Shown one piece after another: positions 15,881 to 24,483 of a DNA stretch of 49,525 nt. Positions within the stretch are counted from its first letter, which is position 1; each line of letters opens with the position of its first letter. The stretch is from positions 1-49,525 of the forward strand of contig NZ_CALMAW010000067.1 of NCBI RefSeq assembly GCF_937859915.1, written 5' to 3'. Source of the stretch: an uncultured Sphingomonas sp. (GTDB lineage: Bacteria > Pseudomonadota > Alphaproteobacteria > Sphingomonadales > Sphingomonadaceae). Below the pieces are notes generated by a model, which did no database searches, was not told where the DNA came from, and was given only the letters and a program-made list of their open reading frames with translations. The position numbers and the translations under genes were made by a program.

Positions 15881-16804
15881 TCAGGCCATCGCGGGCAGCA
15901 GACCCTTGCCGCCGGCCAGGCGGATCATCGCCTTCTGCAGCTTGTCGAACGCGCGCACCTCGATCTGGCGGACGCGTTCGCGCGAGACGCCATAGACCTG
16001 CGACAGCTCCTCGAGCGTCTTGGGATCGTCCGCGAGCCGGCGCTCGGCGAGAATGTGCTTCTCGCGGTCGTTGAGATCGTCCATCGCCTCGGTCAGCAGC
16101 TGATGGCGCTGGCCCTTCTCCTCGTCCTCGGCGAGCAGTTCGTCCTGTAGCGGGCCGTTGTCGACGAGCCAGTCCTGCCACGTCCCGTCGCCATCCTCGC
16201 GCATCGGCGCGTTGAGCGACGAGTCGCCGCCCATCGACATGCGGCGGTTCATCGAGGTCACTTCCTCGGCCGTAACGCCGAGGTCATGCGCGATCTTGGC
16301 GACATGCTCGGGGCGCAGATCGCCGTCCTCGAACGCGTCGAGCCGGCTCTTCATCCGGCGCAGGTTGAAGAACAGCTTCTTCTGCGCTGCGGTGGTGCCC
16401 ATCTTCACCAGGCTCCACGAGCGCAGGATATATTCCTGGATCGAGGCGCGGATCCACCACATCGCATAGGTCGCCAGCCGGAAGCCGCGCTCGGGCTCGA
16501 ACTTTTTGACGCCCTGCATCAGCCCGATATTGCCCTCCGAGATCAGCTCCGAGGTGGGCAGGCCGTAGCCGCGATAGCCCATCGCGATCTTGGCGACGAG
16601 GCGCAGATGCGAGGTGACCAGCTTGGATGCGGCCTCGGTGTCGCCATGCTCCTGAAAGCGTTTGGCGAGCATATATTCTTCCTCGGGCGCGAGGATCGGA
16701 AAGCGGCGGATTTCCGACATGTAGCGGTTGAGGCTCTGCTCACCGCCCAGCGCCGGAATGGTCGCGGGAGTGCGGGCGCCTGAGGTTCTCTTGGCAGTGG
16801 CCAT
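15881..16804 (-). CDS. rpoH: RNA polymerase heat-shock sigma factor RpoH (sigma-32)
   Basis: A 307-residue group 3-like sigma-70 factor. Region 2 shows ISEGNIGLMQGVKKFEPERGFRL-type sequence and YAMWWIRASI; the diagnostic RpoH box is QKKLFFNLRRMK; region 4 ends with GVSRERVRQIEVRAFDKL. It directs heat-shock transcription. The ATG at 16804 follows GGGAG by eight bases; an upstream in-frame start would extend it into rluD. An EcfG-like promoter stands just upstream, and a terminator follows. Confidence 0.96.
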   Translation of the reverse strand: MATAKRTSGARTPATIPALGGEQSLNRYMSEIRRFPILAPEEEYMLAKRFQEHGDTEAASKLVTSHLRLVAKIAMGYRGYGLPTSELISEGNIGLMQGVKKFEPERGFRLATYAMWWIRASIQEYILRSWSLVKMGTTAAQKKLFFNLRRMKSRLDAFEDGDLRPEHVAKIAHDLGVTAEEVTSMNRRMSMGGDSSLNAPMREDGDGTWQDWLVDNGPLQDELLAEDEEKGQRHQLLTEAMDDLNDREKHILAERRLADDPKTLEELSQVYGVSRERVRQIEVRAFDKLQKAMIRLAGGKGLLPAMA

Positions 16805-16827
16805 GATAGTGTCTCCCAGAACTGTAG

Positions 16828-16853
16828 AACGGTTCGACTCGGAAGTCCGTTCC
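16828..16853 (-). promoter_or_regulatory. EcfG-type (general stress response) promoter before rpoH
   Basis: On the minus strand GGAAC (16853-16849) and CGTT (16831-16828) are separated by exactly 17 bases. This matches the known alphaproteobacterial EcfG consensus GGAAC-N16/17-CGTT. The start point would fall near 16821, giving a leader of about 17 bases before the rpoH ATG that contains the ribosome binding site. Confidence 0.7.
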
Positions 16854-16865
16854 AACTTGCAACCT

Positions 16866-17822
16866 TTATACATGAAGCTCGCTTAACAAGCGCTGCATAT
16901 CGTCAGGAATGCTGCTTTGCAGTGAGATAGTCTGGCTTGTCACGGGGTGGACGAAACCCAGATGGGCGGCGTGCAACGCCTGTCTCGCAAAGCCCAACTC
17001 TCTCAGCAGCGAAGAGTGCCCCTGACGGGCGCGCCCATAGACCGGATCGCCGAGCAAAGGATGTCCGATCGACTCCATATGGACGCGGACCTGATGCGTC
17101 CGACCGGTCTCCAACCGGCATTCGATCAGCGCCGCCTTGCGTAACTTCGTCTCCAACGTCCAATGGGTTACAGCGCGGCGTGCATGGGGCGCGTTGACGA
17201 TCGCCATCTTCTTGCGGTCGGTCGGCGCGCGCGCCAGCGGGGCGTCGACCGTGCCGCTCAGCCGCAGCGGCACGCCCGATACGATCGCCTTGTAGCGCCG
17301 GTCGATGCTGTGCGCCGCGAACTGGACCGCGAGACCTTCATGCGCCCGGTCGTGCTTGGCGGCGACGATCAGCCCCGACGTGTCCTTGTCGATCCGGTGG
17401 ACAATGCCGGGCCGGGCGACGCCGCCGATCCCCGACAGCTGCCCCGCGCAGTGATGGAGCAGCGCGTTGACCAGCGTGCCGTCGAGATTGCCCGCCGCCG
17501 GGTGGACGACGAGGCCGGCCGGTTTGTCGACGACGATCAGATGCGCATCTTCATAGGCGACGACCAGCGCGATGTCCTCGGCCTGCGCCTCGGCGGGCAC
17601 CGCGTCGGGTACGGTGACGACGAACAGCGATCCGGCGCTGGTCTTGGCGGAGGCCTCGCGGACCGGGCTGCCGTCGGCGCGGGCGACCGCGCCTGCGGCG
17701 ATCAACGCCTTGACGCGTTCGCGCGACAGATCGGGAATCGCCGCGGTGAGCGCGCGATCCAGCCGCCAGCCGTCGGCATCCGCCGGCACGCAGGCATCGA
17801 TATTGGAAAACCCCCGGATCAT
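16866..17822 (-). CDS. Large-subunit pseudouridine synthase, RluD/RluA family
   Basis: A 318-residue pseudouridine synthase. An N-terminal S4 RNA-binding domain (about 15-75) precedes the catalytic domain, with catalytic Asp145 in GIVHRIDKDTSGL. RLETGRTHQVRVHMESIGHPLLGDPVYG is the conserved family block near 240-270. The architecture is that of RluD, which modifies 23S rRNA helix 69. It is divergent from the JAMM gene and ends 61 bases before rpoH, so rpoH may also be read from here. Confidence 0.93.
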   Translation of the reverse strand: MIRGFSNIDACVPADADGWRLDRALTAAIPDLSRERVKALIAAGAVARADGSPVREASAKTSAGSLFVVTVPDAVPAEAQAEDIALVVAYEDAHLIVVDKPAGLVVHPAAGNLDGTLVNALLHHCAGQLSGIGGVARPGIVHRIDKDTSGLIVAAKHDRAHEGLAVQFAAHSIDRRYKAIVSGVPLRLSGTVDAPLARAPTDRKKMAIVNAPHARRAVTHWTLETKLRKAALIECRLETGRTHQVRVHMESIGHPLLGDPVYGRARQGHSSLLRELGFARQALHAAHLGFVHPVTSQTISLQSSIPDDMQRLLSELHV

Positions 17823-17840
17823 CCGCTAGCGGATGTGGCT

Positions 17841-18344
17841 ATGGACGTGCGGATTGCAAGCGCTCTGATCGAGGCGATCCTGGCCGACGCGGCGCGCGCG
17901 CCGGGGCGCGAGGTGTGCGGATTGCTATTGGGGGAACCCTGCGACCCGGTTCGTGCCGAGCGACGTCGAAGCGCAGGTCCCGACCTATCCTCCGGGTCCC
18001 TCGACGTCGCGCGGGACGAACGGGTGGGGGCGGTGCGCGCCACCGCGAATGTCGCCGCCGATCCCGCGCGCAGCTTCGAGATCGACCCGACATCCCTGTT
18101 CGCCGCGATCCGCGCCGAGCGGGCCGGCGGCGCGCGCATCCTCGGCCATTATCATTCGCATCCCAATGGCTCGCCTCGGCCGTCGGCGCGCGACGCGGCG
18201 ATGGCGGATCGACCCGGCCGGCTGTGGCTGATCGCGGCGGCCGGCGCGGTGCGGCTGTGGCGCGAGCGGCCGGGCGGGATCGTGCAAAACGCCTTTGAAC
18301 CGGTGCGGCTCGTCGTCGATCCGCTGACAAGCGGTTGCGCTTGA
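17841..18344 (+). CDS. JAMM/MPN-domain metallopeptidase (M67 family) with an in-frame repeat insertion
   Basis: A 167-residue JAB1/MPN+ protein. The zinc and catalytic set is intact: Glu24 in REVCGLLLG, His105 and His107 in HYHSHPNG, Asp118. NVAADPARSFEIDP is a family block. Bacterial members of this type have about 130-140 residues. The excess, residues 36-62, is encoded by a copy of palindrome family C (17946-18024) lying in frame between the first strand and the NVAADP block. Catalytic residues are untouched, so the protein may still work. It is divergent from rluD; chpT follows. Confidence 0.88.
   Translation: MDVRIASALIEAILADAARAPGREVCGLLLGEPCDPVRAERRRSAGPDLSSGSLDVARDERVGAVRATANVAADPARSFEIDPTSLFAAIRAERAGGARILGHYHSHPNGSPRPSARDAAMADRPGRLWLIAAAGAVRLWRERPGGIVQNAFEPVRLVVDPLTSGCA
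17946..18024. repeat. Palindrome family C, copy inside the JAMM gene
   Basis: The left arm CCGGTTCGTGCCGAGCGACG and right arm GTCGCGCGGGACGAACGGG match, with a few changes, the arms of the intergenic family (CCGTTCGTCCCGAGCGCAG and CTTCGCTCGGGACGAACGG at 36298-36380). The 79 bases are read in a frame without stops. Confidence 0.75.
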
Positions 18345-18402
18345 GGGTTCGAATCGCCACAAGGGCGGCTGTTCAGGCGCGTGATGATAAGAGGACGGGG
18401 AT

Positions 18403-19050
18403 ATGGCGGCAGACGGCATCGAGTTTGCGAGCCTGCTCTGTTCGCGACTTTGCCACGACCTGCTCTCGCCGGTCGGCGCGCTCAACAATGGCATCGAGCT
18501 GCTCGCCGACGAGCATGATCCCGAGATGCGCGCACGCTGCCTCGATCTGCTTGCCGAAAGCGCGCGGGCGTCGGCGAACAAGCTTAAATTCTTCCGGCTC
18601 GCCTTCGGGGCGGCGGGCGGCTTCGGCGATTCGGTCGATACGCGCGAGGTGCGCGCGGCGATCGAGGGGCTGTTTGGCGGCGATCGGCGGATCCAGGTCG
18701 GCTGGATGGTCGGCGATGCGACGCTCGGCAAGGCCGCGATCAAGATCCTGCTCAACCTCGCGCTGATCGGCGGCGACGCGCTGGTCCGCGGCGGCCGGCT
18801 CGACGTCGGCGTCGAGAATGGCGCCAACTCGACCGAGATCGTGGTGCGCGCCGAAGGGCCGCGGATCGTGCTCGACCCCGAATTGCGCACCGCCCTGACC
18901 GGCGGCACCGCGCAGGACGCGCTGACCCCGCGCGCCTCGGCCGCGTGGCTGATCTGGCACGTCGCCAATGAGCGCGGCGGCAGCGTGATGATCTCCGAGC
19001 CGGAGGACGGCGTGCTCCTCCTCGGCGCGGCGCTGCCAACGACCGGCTGA
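18403..19050 (+). CDS. chpT: Histidine phosphotransferase ChpT
   Basis: A 215-residue dimeric phosphotransferase. CSRLCHDLLSPVGALNNGIELL at 13-34 carries the phosphorylated His18 and is diagnostic of ChpT; the rest is a degenerate HATPase-like domain (LLNLALIGGDALVRGG, then ASAAWLIWHVANERGG). In Caulobacter ChpT passes phosphate from CckA to CtrA and CpdR, controlling the cell cycle and often motility. Its position before the che cluster fits this. GAGGA lies upstream of the ATG. Confidence 0.9.
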   Translation: MAADGIEFASLLCSRLCHDLLSPVGALNNGIELLADEHDPEMRARCLDLLAESARASANKLKFFRLAFGAAGGFGDSVDTREVRAAIEGLFGGDRRIQVGWMVGDATLGKAAIKILLNLALIGGDALVRGGRLDVGVENGANSTEIVVRAEGPRIVLDPELRTALTGGTAQDALTPRASAAWLIWHVANERGGSVMISEPEDGVLLLGAALPTTG

Positions 19051-19111
19051 GGCGGAGGCCTGTTCGGTCGCCCGGCGGGGGCCGGCTTAGCCCGGAGCGT
19101 GGGGCGAGCGC

Positions 19112-19136
19112 GGCGTCAGGAGAGCGCGCTGACGCC
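19112..19136. other. Small inverted repeat upstream of cheA
   Basis: GGCGTCAG (19112-19119) and CTGACGCC (19129-19136) form an 8-bp stem with a 9-base loop in the 190-bp gap between chpT and cheA. No T-run follows, so it is not a clear terminator. Nothing else is recognised in this gap. Confidence 0.3.
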
Positions 19137-19240
19137 TGGGACCCGGCTTCCGTTGGGAAAGCGAGCGCCATCAACGCCACAAACGGCTTCTTAACCAAAT
19201 CTGCCCGATAGCGTCCCGGTACAGTATTGGACCGGGACCG

Positions 19241-21589
19241 ATGGACGAACTTCTGGGGGAATTCATCGCCGAGACGCGCGAGACGCTGGAGCCTTTGGCC
19301 AGCGAGATCGTCGCGTGGGAGCTTGCGCCCGACGACCGCGCGCGGTTGGACAGCATCTTCCGCTTCGTCCACACCGTGAAGGGCAGCTGCGGCTTCCTCG
19401 ACCTGCCGCGGCTCGAGCGGCTCAGCCACGCCGCCGAAGGTGCGCTCGCCGAGGTTCGCGAGGGCTCGCGCCGGCCTGACAAGGCGCTGGTCAGCGGGGT
19501 GCTCTGCATCATCGACCGGATCGGTGAACTGGTCGAGGCGCTCGCCGCGGGCGAGCCCTACCCCGAAGGCGGCGACGATGCGCTGATCCTCGCGCTGGAG
19601 CCCGGAAACGATCCCGACGAGGCGGCACCGGCATCGGCGCATGCCCAGCCCCAACCGCAAGCGGGGCCGCGTGCGCCCGCGCGCAGCATCCGCCTGCCCG
19701 TCGAACTGCTCGACCGGATGATGGCGGGAGTCTCCGACATGGTGCTCGCGCGCAACGAACTGTCGCGACGGCTGCGCGATCGCGGTAACGACGGCAGCAT
19801 CGACGCCGCGTTCGAGCGCTTGTCGACCTGCGTCGCAGAGATGCGCGAATCGATCACGCGGACCCGCATGCAGCGGATCGACGGGCTGTTCTCGGCGCTG
19901 CCGCGGATGGTCCGCGATCTCTCGGCCGATCTTGCCAAGCAGGTGCTGCTGGCCGTCGACGGCGGCGACGTCGAACTCGACCGCGAGATGATCGAGATGA
20001 TCCGCGATCCGCTCACCCACATCGTCCGCAACGCGATCGATCATGGCATCGAGCTGCCCGCGGAGCGTCAGGCCGCGGGCAAGCCGGCGTCGGGCACGCT
20101 GCGCGTGCTGGCGCGTCAGTCGGGCAACCAGATCCTGATCGAAGTCGCCGACGACGGCGGCGGCATCGACGACGAGCGGCTGGTCCAGAAGGCGATCGGC
20201 GCCGGGCTGATCGCCCGCGAGCGCGCCGCGACGATGACACGGACCGAACGGCTCGAGCTGATCTTCTCGGCCGGGCTGTCGACCGCGACGGCGGTCACCG
20301 CGATCTCGGGTCGCGGCGTCGGCATGGACGTCGTGCGCGCCAATGTCGAACGCATCGGCGGCACCGTCGACATCGACACCCAGCCCGGTCGTGGCTGCCG
20401 GCTGACGCTGCGTGTGCCGATGACGCTGACGATCATCCCGGCACTGACCTTTTCGGTCGGCGCCGAGCTGTTCGCGATCCCGCGCGGTGCGATCGACGAG
20501 ATCGTCCGCGCCAGCGGCGGTTCGGTGGTGGTCGAGCGCGTCGGCAATTCACCGGTCGCGCGGATCCGCGGCGAGCGCGTGCCGGTCGTGGCGCTCGACG
20601 CGCTGCTCGGCATCGACAGCTATATCGATCCGGCGCGGGCGATCCTCGTCGTGGTGCGCGCCTCGAGCGGCGAGCGCTATGCGCTGCTCGTCGACAGCGT
20701 GCAGGATCACGAGGAGCTGGTGGTCAAGCCCGCCGCGCCCGCGATCATGGCGACGGGAATCTATGCCGGCACGACGCTGCCTGACAATGGCCGGCCGATG
20801 CTGCTGATCAATCCTGCCGGCGTCGCGCACATCGCCGGGGTCCAGGCGCCCGACGCCTCTATGTCTGCCAAGTCCGATGTTCCCGAGGCGGTGATCGAGA
20901 CGATACCGACCTTGCTGTTCCGCGCGGTCGACGGCGCGGTCCGGGCGATCCGGCTCGGCCTGGTCGAGCGGATCGAGGACGTCCCGTCGACCGCGGTCGC
21001 GAATGTCGGCGGGCGGTTGCGGCTGTCGCACGACGGCCGCATCGTGCCATTGTTCGGCTGCGAGGCGGTCGTGCCCGATAAATATGACTGCGTCCGCGTG
21101 CTGCTGCTCGGCGACGGATCGAGCGAGATCGCCTACGCCATCCGTGAGGTCGTCGACATCCACGCGCTGTCGCCCGACTGCCTGCCGGCCTCGACGCCGG
21201 GACCGATCGCGGGGGTGCTGCTGGTCGGTGAGATGCAGGTCGAGCTGATCGACTGTTTCTGGCTGTTCGCGCAGGCCGGCGCGGGGCTCGGTGCGGCCGA
21301 ACGCCCGCTGTGCCTGTTCGACCGCGACGATCCGTGGATGCGCGACGTGCTGCGGCCGATCGTCGAGCAGGCCGGATACCGCGTCGCCTATAGCGGCGAT
21401 CCCGACGACCAGGCCGCCGCGGTGATGATCCTGTCGGCCGAGCGCGAGAGCGGCCCGCCCGTATCGCACGCGCCCGTCATCCGGCTGCGGGCCACCGCGG
21501 ACGAGGATCATGCCGCCTCGGGCAGCGTCTATCGCTATGATCGCAGCGGGCTGATCGCCGCGCTCGTCGCCGCGCAGGGGGGGCGCTGA
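19241..21589 (+). CDS. cheA: Chemotaxis histidine kinase CheA, with extra CheW-like and degenerate receiver domains
   Basis: A 782-residue kinase. The N-terminal Hpt domain has the phospho-accepting His44 (HTVKGSCGF). Dimerisation and HATPase domains follow (HIVRNAIDHGIEL, DDGGGIDDE, ISGRGVGMDVVR), then a CheW domain (about 390-540). A second CheW-like stretch (AVRAIRLGLVERIEDV, GRIVPLFGCEAV) and a C-terminal receiver-like domain (CLFDRDDPWMRDVLRPIVEQ) follow. The receiver lacks a clear phospho-accepting aspartate in the expected place. No CheY-binding P2 domain is evident between Hpt and dimerisation domain. First gene of the che cluster. Confidence 0.94.
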   Translation: MDELLGEFIAETRETLEPLASEIVAWELAPDDRARLDSIFRFVHTVKGSCGFLDLPRLERLSHAAEGALAEVREGSRRPDKALVSGVLCIIDRIGELVEALAAGEPYPEGGDDALILALEPGNDPDEAAPASAHAQPQPQAGPRAPARSIRLPVELLDRMMAGVSDMVLARNELSRRLRDRGNDGSIDAAFERLSTCVAEMRESITRTRMQRIDGLFSALPRMVRDLSADLAKQVLLAVDGGDVELDREMIEMIRDPLTHIVRNAIDHGIELPAERQAAGKPASGTLRVLARQSGNQILIEVADDGGGIDDERLVQKAIGAGLIARERAATMTRTERLELIFSAGLSTATAVTAISGRGVGMDVVRANVERIGGTVDIDTQPGRGCRLTLRVPMTLTIIPALTFSVGAELFAIPRGAIDEIVRASGGSVVVERVGNSPVARIRGERVPVVALDALLGIDSYIDPARAILVVVRASSGERYALLVDSVQDHEELVVKPAAPAIMATGIYAGTTLPDNGRPMLLINPAGVAHIAGVQAPDASMSAKSDVPEAVIETIPTLLFRAVDGAVRAIRLGLVERIEDVPSTAVANVGGRLRLSHDGRIVPLFGCEAVVPDKYDCVRVLLLGDGSSEIAYAIREVVDIHALSPDCLPASTPGPIAGVLLVGEMQVELIDCFWLFAQAGAGLGAAERPLCLFDRDDPWMRDVLRPIVEQAGYRVAYSGDPDDQAAAVMILSAERESGPPVSHAPVIRLRATADEDHAASGSVYRYDRSGLIAALVAAQGGR

Positions 21590-21590
21590 G

Positions 21591-22025
21591 ATGGACTCGC
21601 TCAAACTCATCGCGCGCATCGCCGACCAAGAGGTCGCGATCGCCACCAGCCTTATCGAATCGGTCGTCGAGGTCGAGGCGATCACCCGCGTCCCGCTCGC
21701 CGCGCCGCACATCGCGGGGCTCGCGGCGCTGCGCAGTCGGGTGTTGACGATCATCGACACCTATGCCGCGCTCGAGATCGGCCACTCGCCGCGCGAGGGC
21801 ATATTGCAGGCGGTGGTGGTGACGATCGACCACCATCTCTACGGCCTGCTCGTCGACGAGGTGGTCGATGTCGCCGCGATCGCCAGCGAGCCCGATCTGC
21901 TCCACGCCGGCCTGTCGCGCGGCTGGGCGCACGCCGCGCTCGGTCTGGTCGAGCATAATGGCAAGGCGCTGCTCGAACTCGATCCCGCGCGGATCGTGGC
22001 CGGGCCCGCGGTGCTCGCCGCCTGA
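21591..22025 (+). CDS. cheW: Chemotaxis coupling protein CheW
   Basis: A 144-residue single-domain CheW protein that links receptors to CheA. The fold is visible as SLIESVVEVEAITRVP, HIAGLAALRSRVLTIIDTYAALEI and HLYGLLVDEVVDV. It begins one base after the cheA stop. No receptor gene is in the window, so its partners are elsewhere. Confidence 0.92.
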   Translation: MDSLKLIARIADQEVAIATSLIESVVEVEAITRVPLAAPHIAGLAALRSRVLTIIDTYAALEIGHSPREGILQAVVVTIDHHLYGLLVDEVVDVAAIASEPDLLHAGLSRGWAHAALGLVEHNGKALLELDPARIVAGPAVLAA

Positions 22026-22096
22026 GCCGTTAACGTCGTGCTTACCCCGCCATGGCTATGGCGGTCTCACCATCGTGTTGCATCGAGGAAGAGATG

Positions 22097-22462
22097 ATGA
22101 AGACGTGTCTGGTTGTCGATGACTCGAAGGTGATCCGGAAGGTCGCTCGGCATATCCTCGAGACGCTCGATTTCACCGTTTCCGAAGCCGGCGACGGGCA
22201 GGAGGCGCTCGACGCCTGCCGCGTCGGCACGCCCGACGTGGTGCTGCTCGACTGGAACATGCCGGTGATGAGCGGGATCGAATTTCTGCGCGCGCTTGGC
22301 CAGGAAGCGCTCCCGCAGCGCCCCAAGGTGATCTTCTGCACCACCGAGAACGGCATCGCGCACATCCGCGCCGCGATCGACGCGGGCGCCGACGAATATG
22401 TCATGAAGCCCTTCGACCGCGAGACGCTGCAGAGCAAGTTCGAGCTGGTCGGCGTCGCCTGA
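22097..22462 (+). CDS. cheY: Chemotaxis response regulator CheY
   Basis: A 121-residue single receiver domain. VVDDSKVIRKVARHIL carries the acidic pocket, Asp52 (VLLDWNMP) is phosphorylated, Thr82/83 and Lys104 (VMKPF) complete the switch. Start 22097 was chosen since AGGAA ends six bases upstream; ATG 22094 and 22052 are also in frame. Together with CheA it would control the flagellar motor. Confidence 0.92.
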   Translation: MKTCLVVDDSKVIRKVARHILETLDFTVSEAGDGQEALDACRVGTPDVVLLDWNMPVMSGIEFLRALGQEALPQRPKVIFCTTENGIAHIRAAIDAGADEYVMKPFDRETLQSKFELVGVA

Positions 22463-22472
22463 TACGCGCCCG

Positions 22473-23597
22473 ATGCCCGTCCACCAGAGTTACGGACGGA
22501 AGCTCGAGACCCGCCCGATCCGGCTGATGATCGTCGACGATTCGATCGTCGCACGGTCGGTCTTCCAGACGATCCTCTCGCCGCTTCCCGACTTCGAGAT
22601 CGTCGCCACCGCGAGCAGCGCCGCGCAGGCACTGGCGCGGCTTGATGCGACCACGGTCGACATCGTGCTGCTCGACCTCGCCATGCCCGGCATGGACGGC
22701 TTCGCCGCGCTACCCGAGATTCTCAAGCGCGGGCGCGGTGCGCGCGTGCTGATCGTCTCGGCGTCGGCGGGCGTGGGCGCCGAGGCATGCGTGCGCGCGA
22801 TGACGCTGGGTGCGGCGGACACGCTGGAAAAGCCCGTCGCCGGGGGCTTCGCCGATCACTTCCGCCTCGATCTGGTCGACAAGCTGCGCCGCATCGGTGG
22901 CGACAGCCGCGTGCCGGACCGCGCCGTCGTCCGCGAGGTCGCACCCGCCGCGCGACCCGAGCTCGACCTGCCGGCGATGCGCCAGCCGGTACCGGGCGTC
23001 ATCGACTGCCTGGCGATCGGTGCCTCGACCGGCGGTTTGCACGCGCTGTCGGCGCTGTTCGCGGCGCTGCCGCCGAGCTGCGACATGCCGATCCTGGTAA
23101 CGCAGCATCTGCCGGCGTCGTTCATGCCCTATTTCGCCGATCAGATGAGCACGATCACCGGCCGTCCCGCAACCGTCGCGCGCGAAGGAATGAGCCTTTT
23201 GCCTGGTCAATTGCTGATCGCGCCCGGCGACGCGCACATCACCGTCGGCATGATCGGCGGTTGCCCGCGGATCCTGCTCAATCGCGATCCGGCGCCGTCG
23301 GCCTGCATGCCGTCGGTCGATCCGATGCTGGCCTCGGTGGCGCAGGTCTATGCCGAGCGCGCCTTCGCGGTCGTGCTGAGCGGCATGGGCCGCGACGGCA
23401 TGATCGGCGCGCGGGCGCTGGTCGAGGCGGGCGGCGAGGTCGCGGTGCAGAACCGCGCGACGTCGGTGGTCTGGGGAATGCCCGGCAGCGTCGCCAAGGC
23501 CGGGCTTGCCGCCACCATCGCGTCGCCCGCGCAGATTGCCGCGCGCATCGTCGAGCGGGTGGAGGGGCGCGCCGCGCGTCTGGCGCCGTGGAGATAA
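22473..23597 (+). CDS. cheB: Protein-glutamate methylesterase CheB
   Basis: A 374-residue response regulator esterase that demethylates or deamidates receptors. The receiver has Asp68 (VLLDLAMPGMDG); a linker (150-175) leads to the catalytic domain with Ser185 (GASTGG), His212 (TQHLP) and Asp308 (SGMGRDG). The gene begins 10 bases after cheY and its end overlaps cheR. Confidence 0.95.
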   Translation: MPVHQSYGRKLETRPIRLMIVDDSIVARSVFQTILSPLPDFEIVATASSAAQALARLDATTVDIVLLDLAMPGMDGFAALPEILKRGRGARVLIVSASAGVGAEACVRAMTLGAADTLEKPVAGGFADHFRLDLVDKLRRIGGDSRVPDRAVVREVAPAARPELDLPAMRQPVPGVIDCLAIGASTGGLHALSALFAALPPSCDMPILVTQHLPASFMPYFADQMSTITGRPATVAREGMSLLPGQLLIAPGDAHITVGMIGGCPRILLNRDPAPSACMPSVDPMLASVAQVYAERAFAVVLSGMGRDGMIGARALVEAGGEVAVQNRATSVVWGMPGSVAKAGLAATIASPAQIAARIVERVEGRAARLAPWR

Positions 23598-24445
23598 GCG
23601 ACGGCGCGGTGCGCGTCCTCGCCGGTCTGCTCACCGCGCGCACCGGGCAGCAGCTGTCGGTCGGCCGCCGCTGGCGGATCGAGACCGCGCTGCGGCCGCT
23701 GCTGCTCCAGCATGAGATCGCGACGCTCGACACGCTCGTCGGCCGCATCGTCTCGGGCGCCGAGCCCGTACTGGCCGACGCGGCGATCGAGGCGTTGCTC
23801 AATCACGAGACCTTCTTCTTCCGCGATCTCGCCGCCTTCCGGCAGTTCGAGACGCTCGGGCTGCAGCGGCTTCATACCGCGCGCGCGGACACCAAGCGCT
23901 TGCGGATCTGGTCGGCGGGATGCTCGACCGGCCAGGAGGCCTATACGCTGGCGATGATCTTCGCCAATCGGCCGGACCATTGGGCCGACTGGTCGATCGA
24001 GATCGTCGCGACCGATCTTTCGCCGACCGCGGTCGCGCGGGCGCGCGCCGGTCGCTATTCGCAGTTCGAGATCCAGCGCGGGCTGCCGGTGGCGCAGATG
24101 CTCCGCTGTTTCGATCAGCAGGGCGACGAGTGGCAGGTGTCGAGCGGCTTGCGCGACAAGGTGCGGTTCCGCGTCCACAATCTGCTCGGCGTGCCGCCGG
24201 CGGGGCTGTTCGATGCGGTGCTGTGCCGCAACGTCCTGCTCTATTTCTCGGCCGACGTCCGCGGGCTGGTGTTCGGCCGGATCGCGAGCGCGATGCCCGA
24301 CGACGGGCTGCTGATGCTCGGCGCGGGCGAGACCGTGATCGGCCAGACCGACCGCTTCGTCTCCGATTATGAATGCCGCGGCTGCTACCGCAAGCGCCGC
24401 GACGGCAGCGGTCCGATCGCCAGCCAGGGCAGCACGCTGCGCTGA
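23588..24445 (+). CDS. cheR: Chemotaxis protein methyltransferase CheR
   Basis: A 285-residue SAM-dependent glutamate methyltransferase. NHETFFFRDLAAF is the conserved N-terminal domain motif, RIWSAGCSTGQEAYTLAM binds SAM, IVATDLSPTAVARARAGRYSQFE and FDAVLCRNVLLYF follow. The frame has no stop upstream, but the GTG at 23588, inside the end of cheB, fits the family start. It is the last gene of the cheA-W-Y-B-R cluster. Confidence 0.93.
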   Translation: MEISDGAVRVLAGLLTARTGQQLSVGRRWRIETALRPLLLQHEIATLDTLVGRIVSGAEPVLADAAIEALLNHETFFFRDLAAFRQFETLGLQRLHTARADTKRLRIWSAGCSTGQEAYTLAMIFANRPDHWADWSIEIVATDLSPTAVARARAGRYSQFEIQRGLPVAQMLRCFDQQGDEWQVSSGLRDKVRFRVHNLLGVPPAGLFDAVLCRNVLLYFSADVRGLVFGRIASAMPDDGLLMLGAGETVIGQTDRFVSDYECRGCYRKRRDGSGPIASQGSTLR

Positions 24446-24483
24446 CGGCTTGACGGCGCCGGCCCAGGGGGCGAGGCAGGGTC

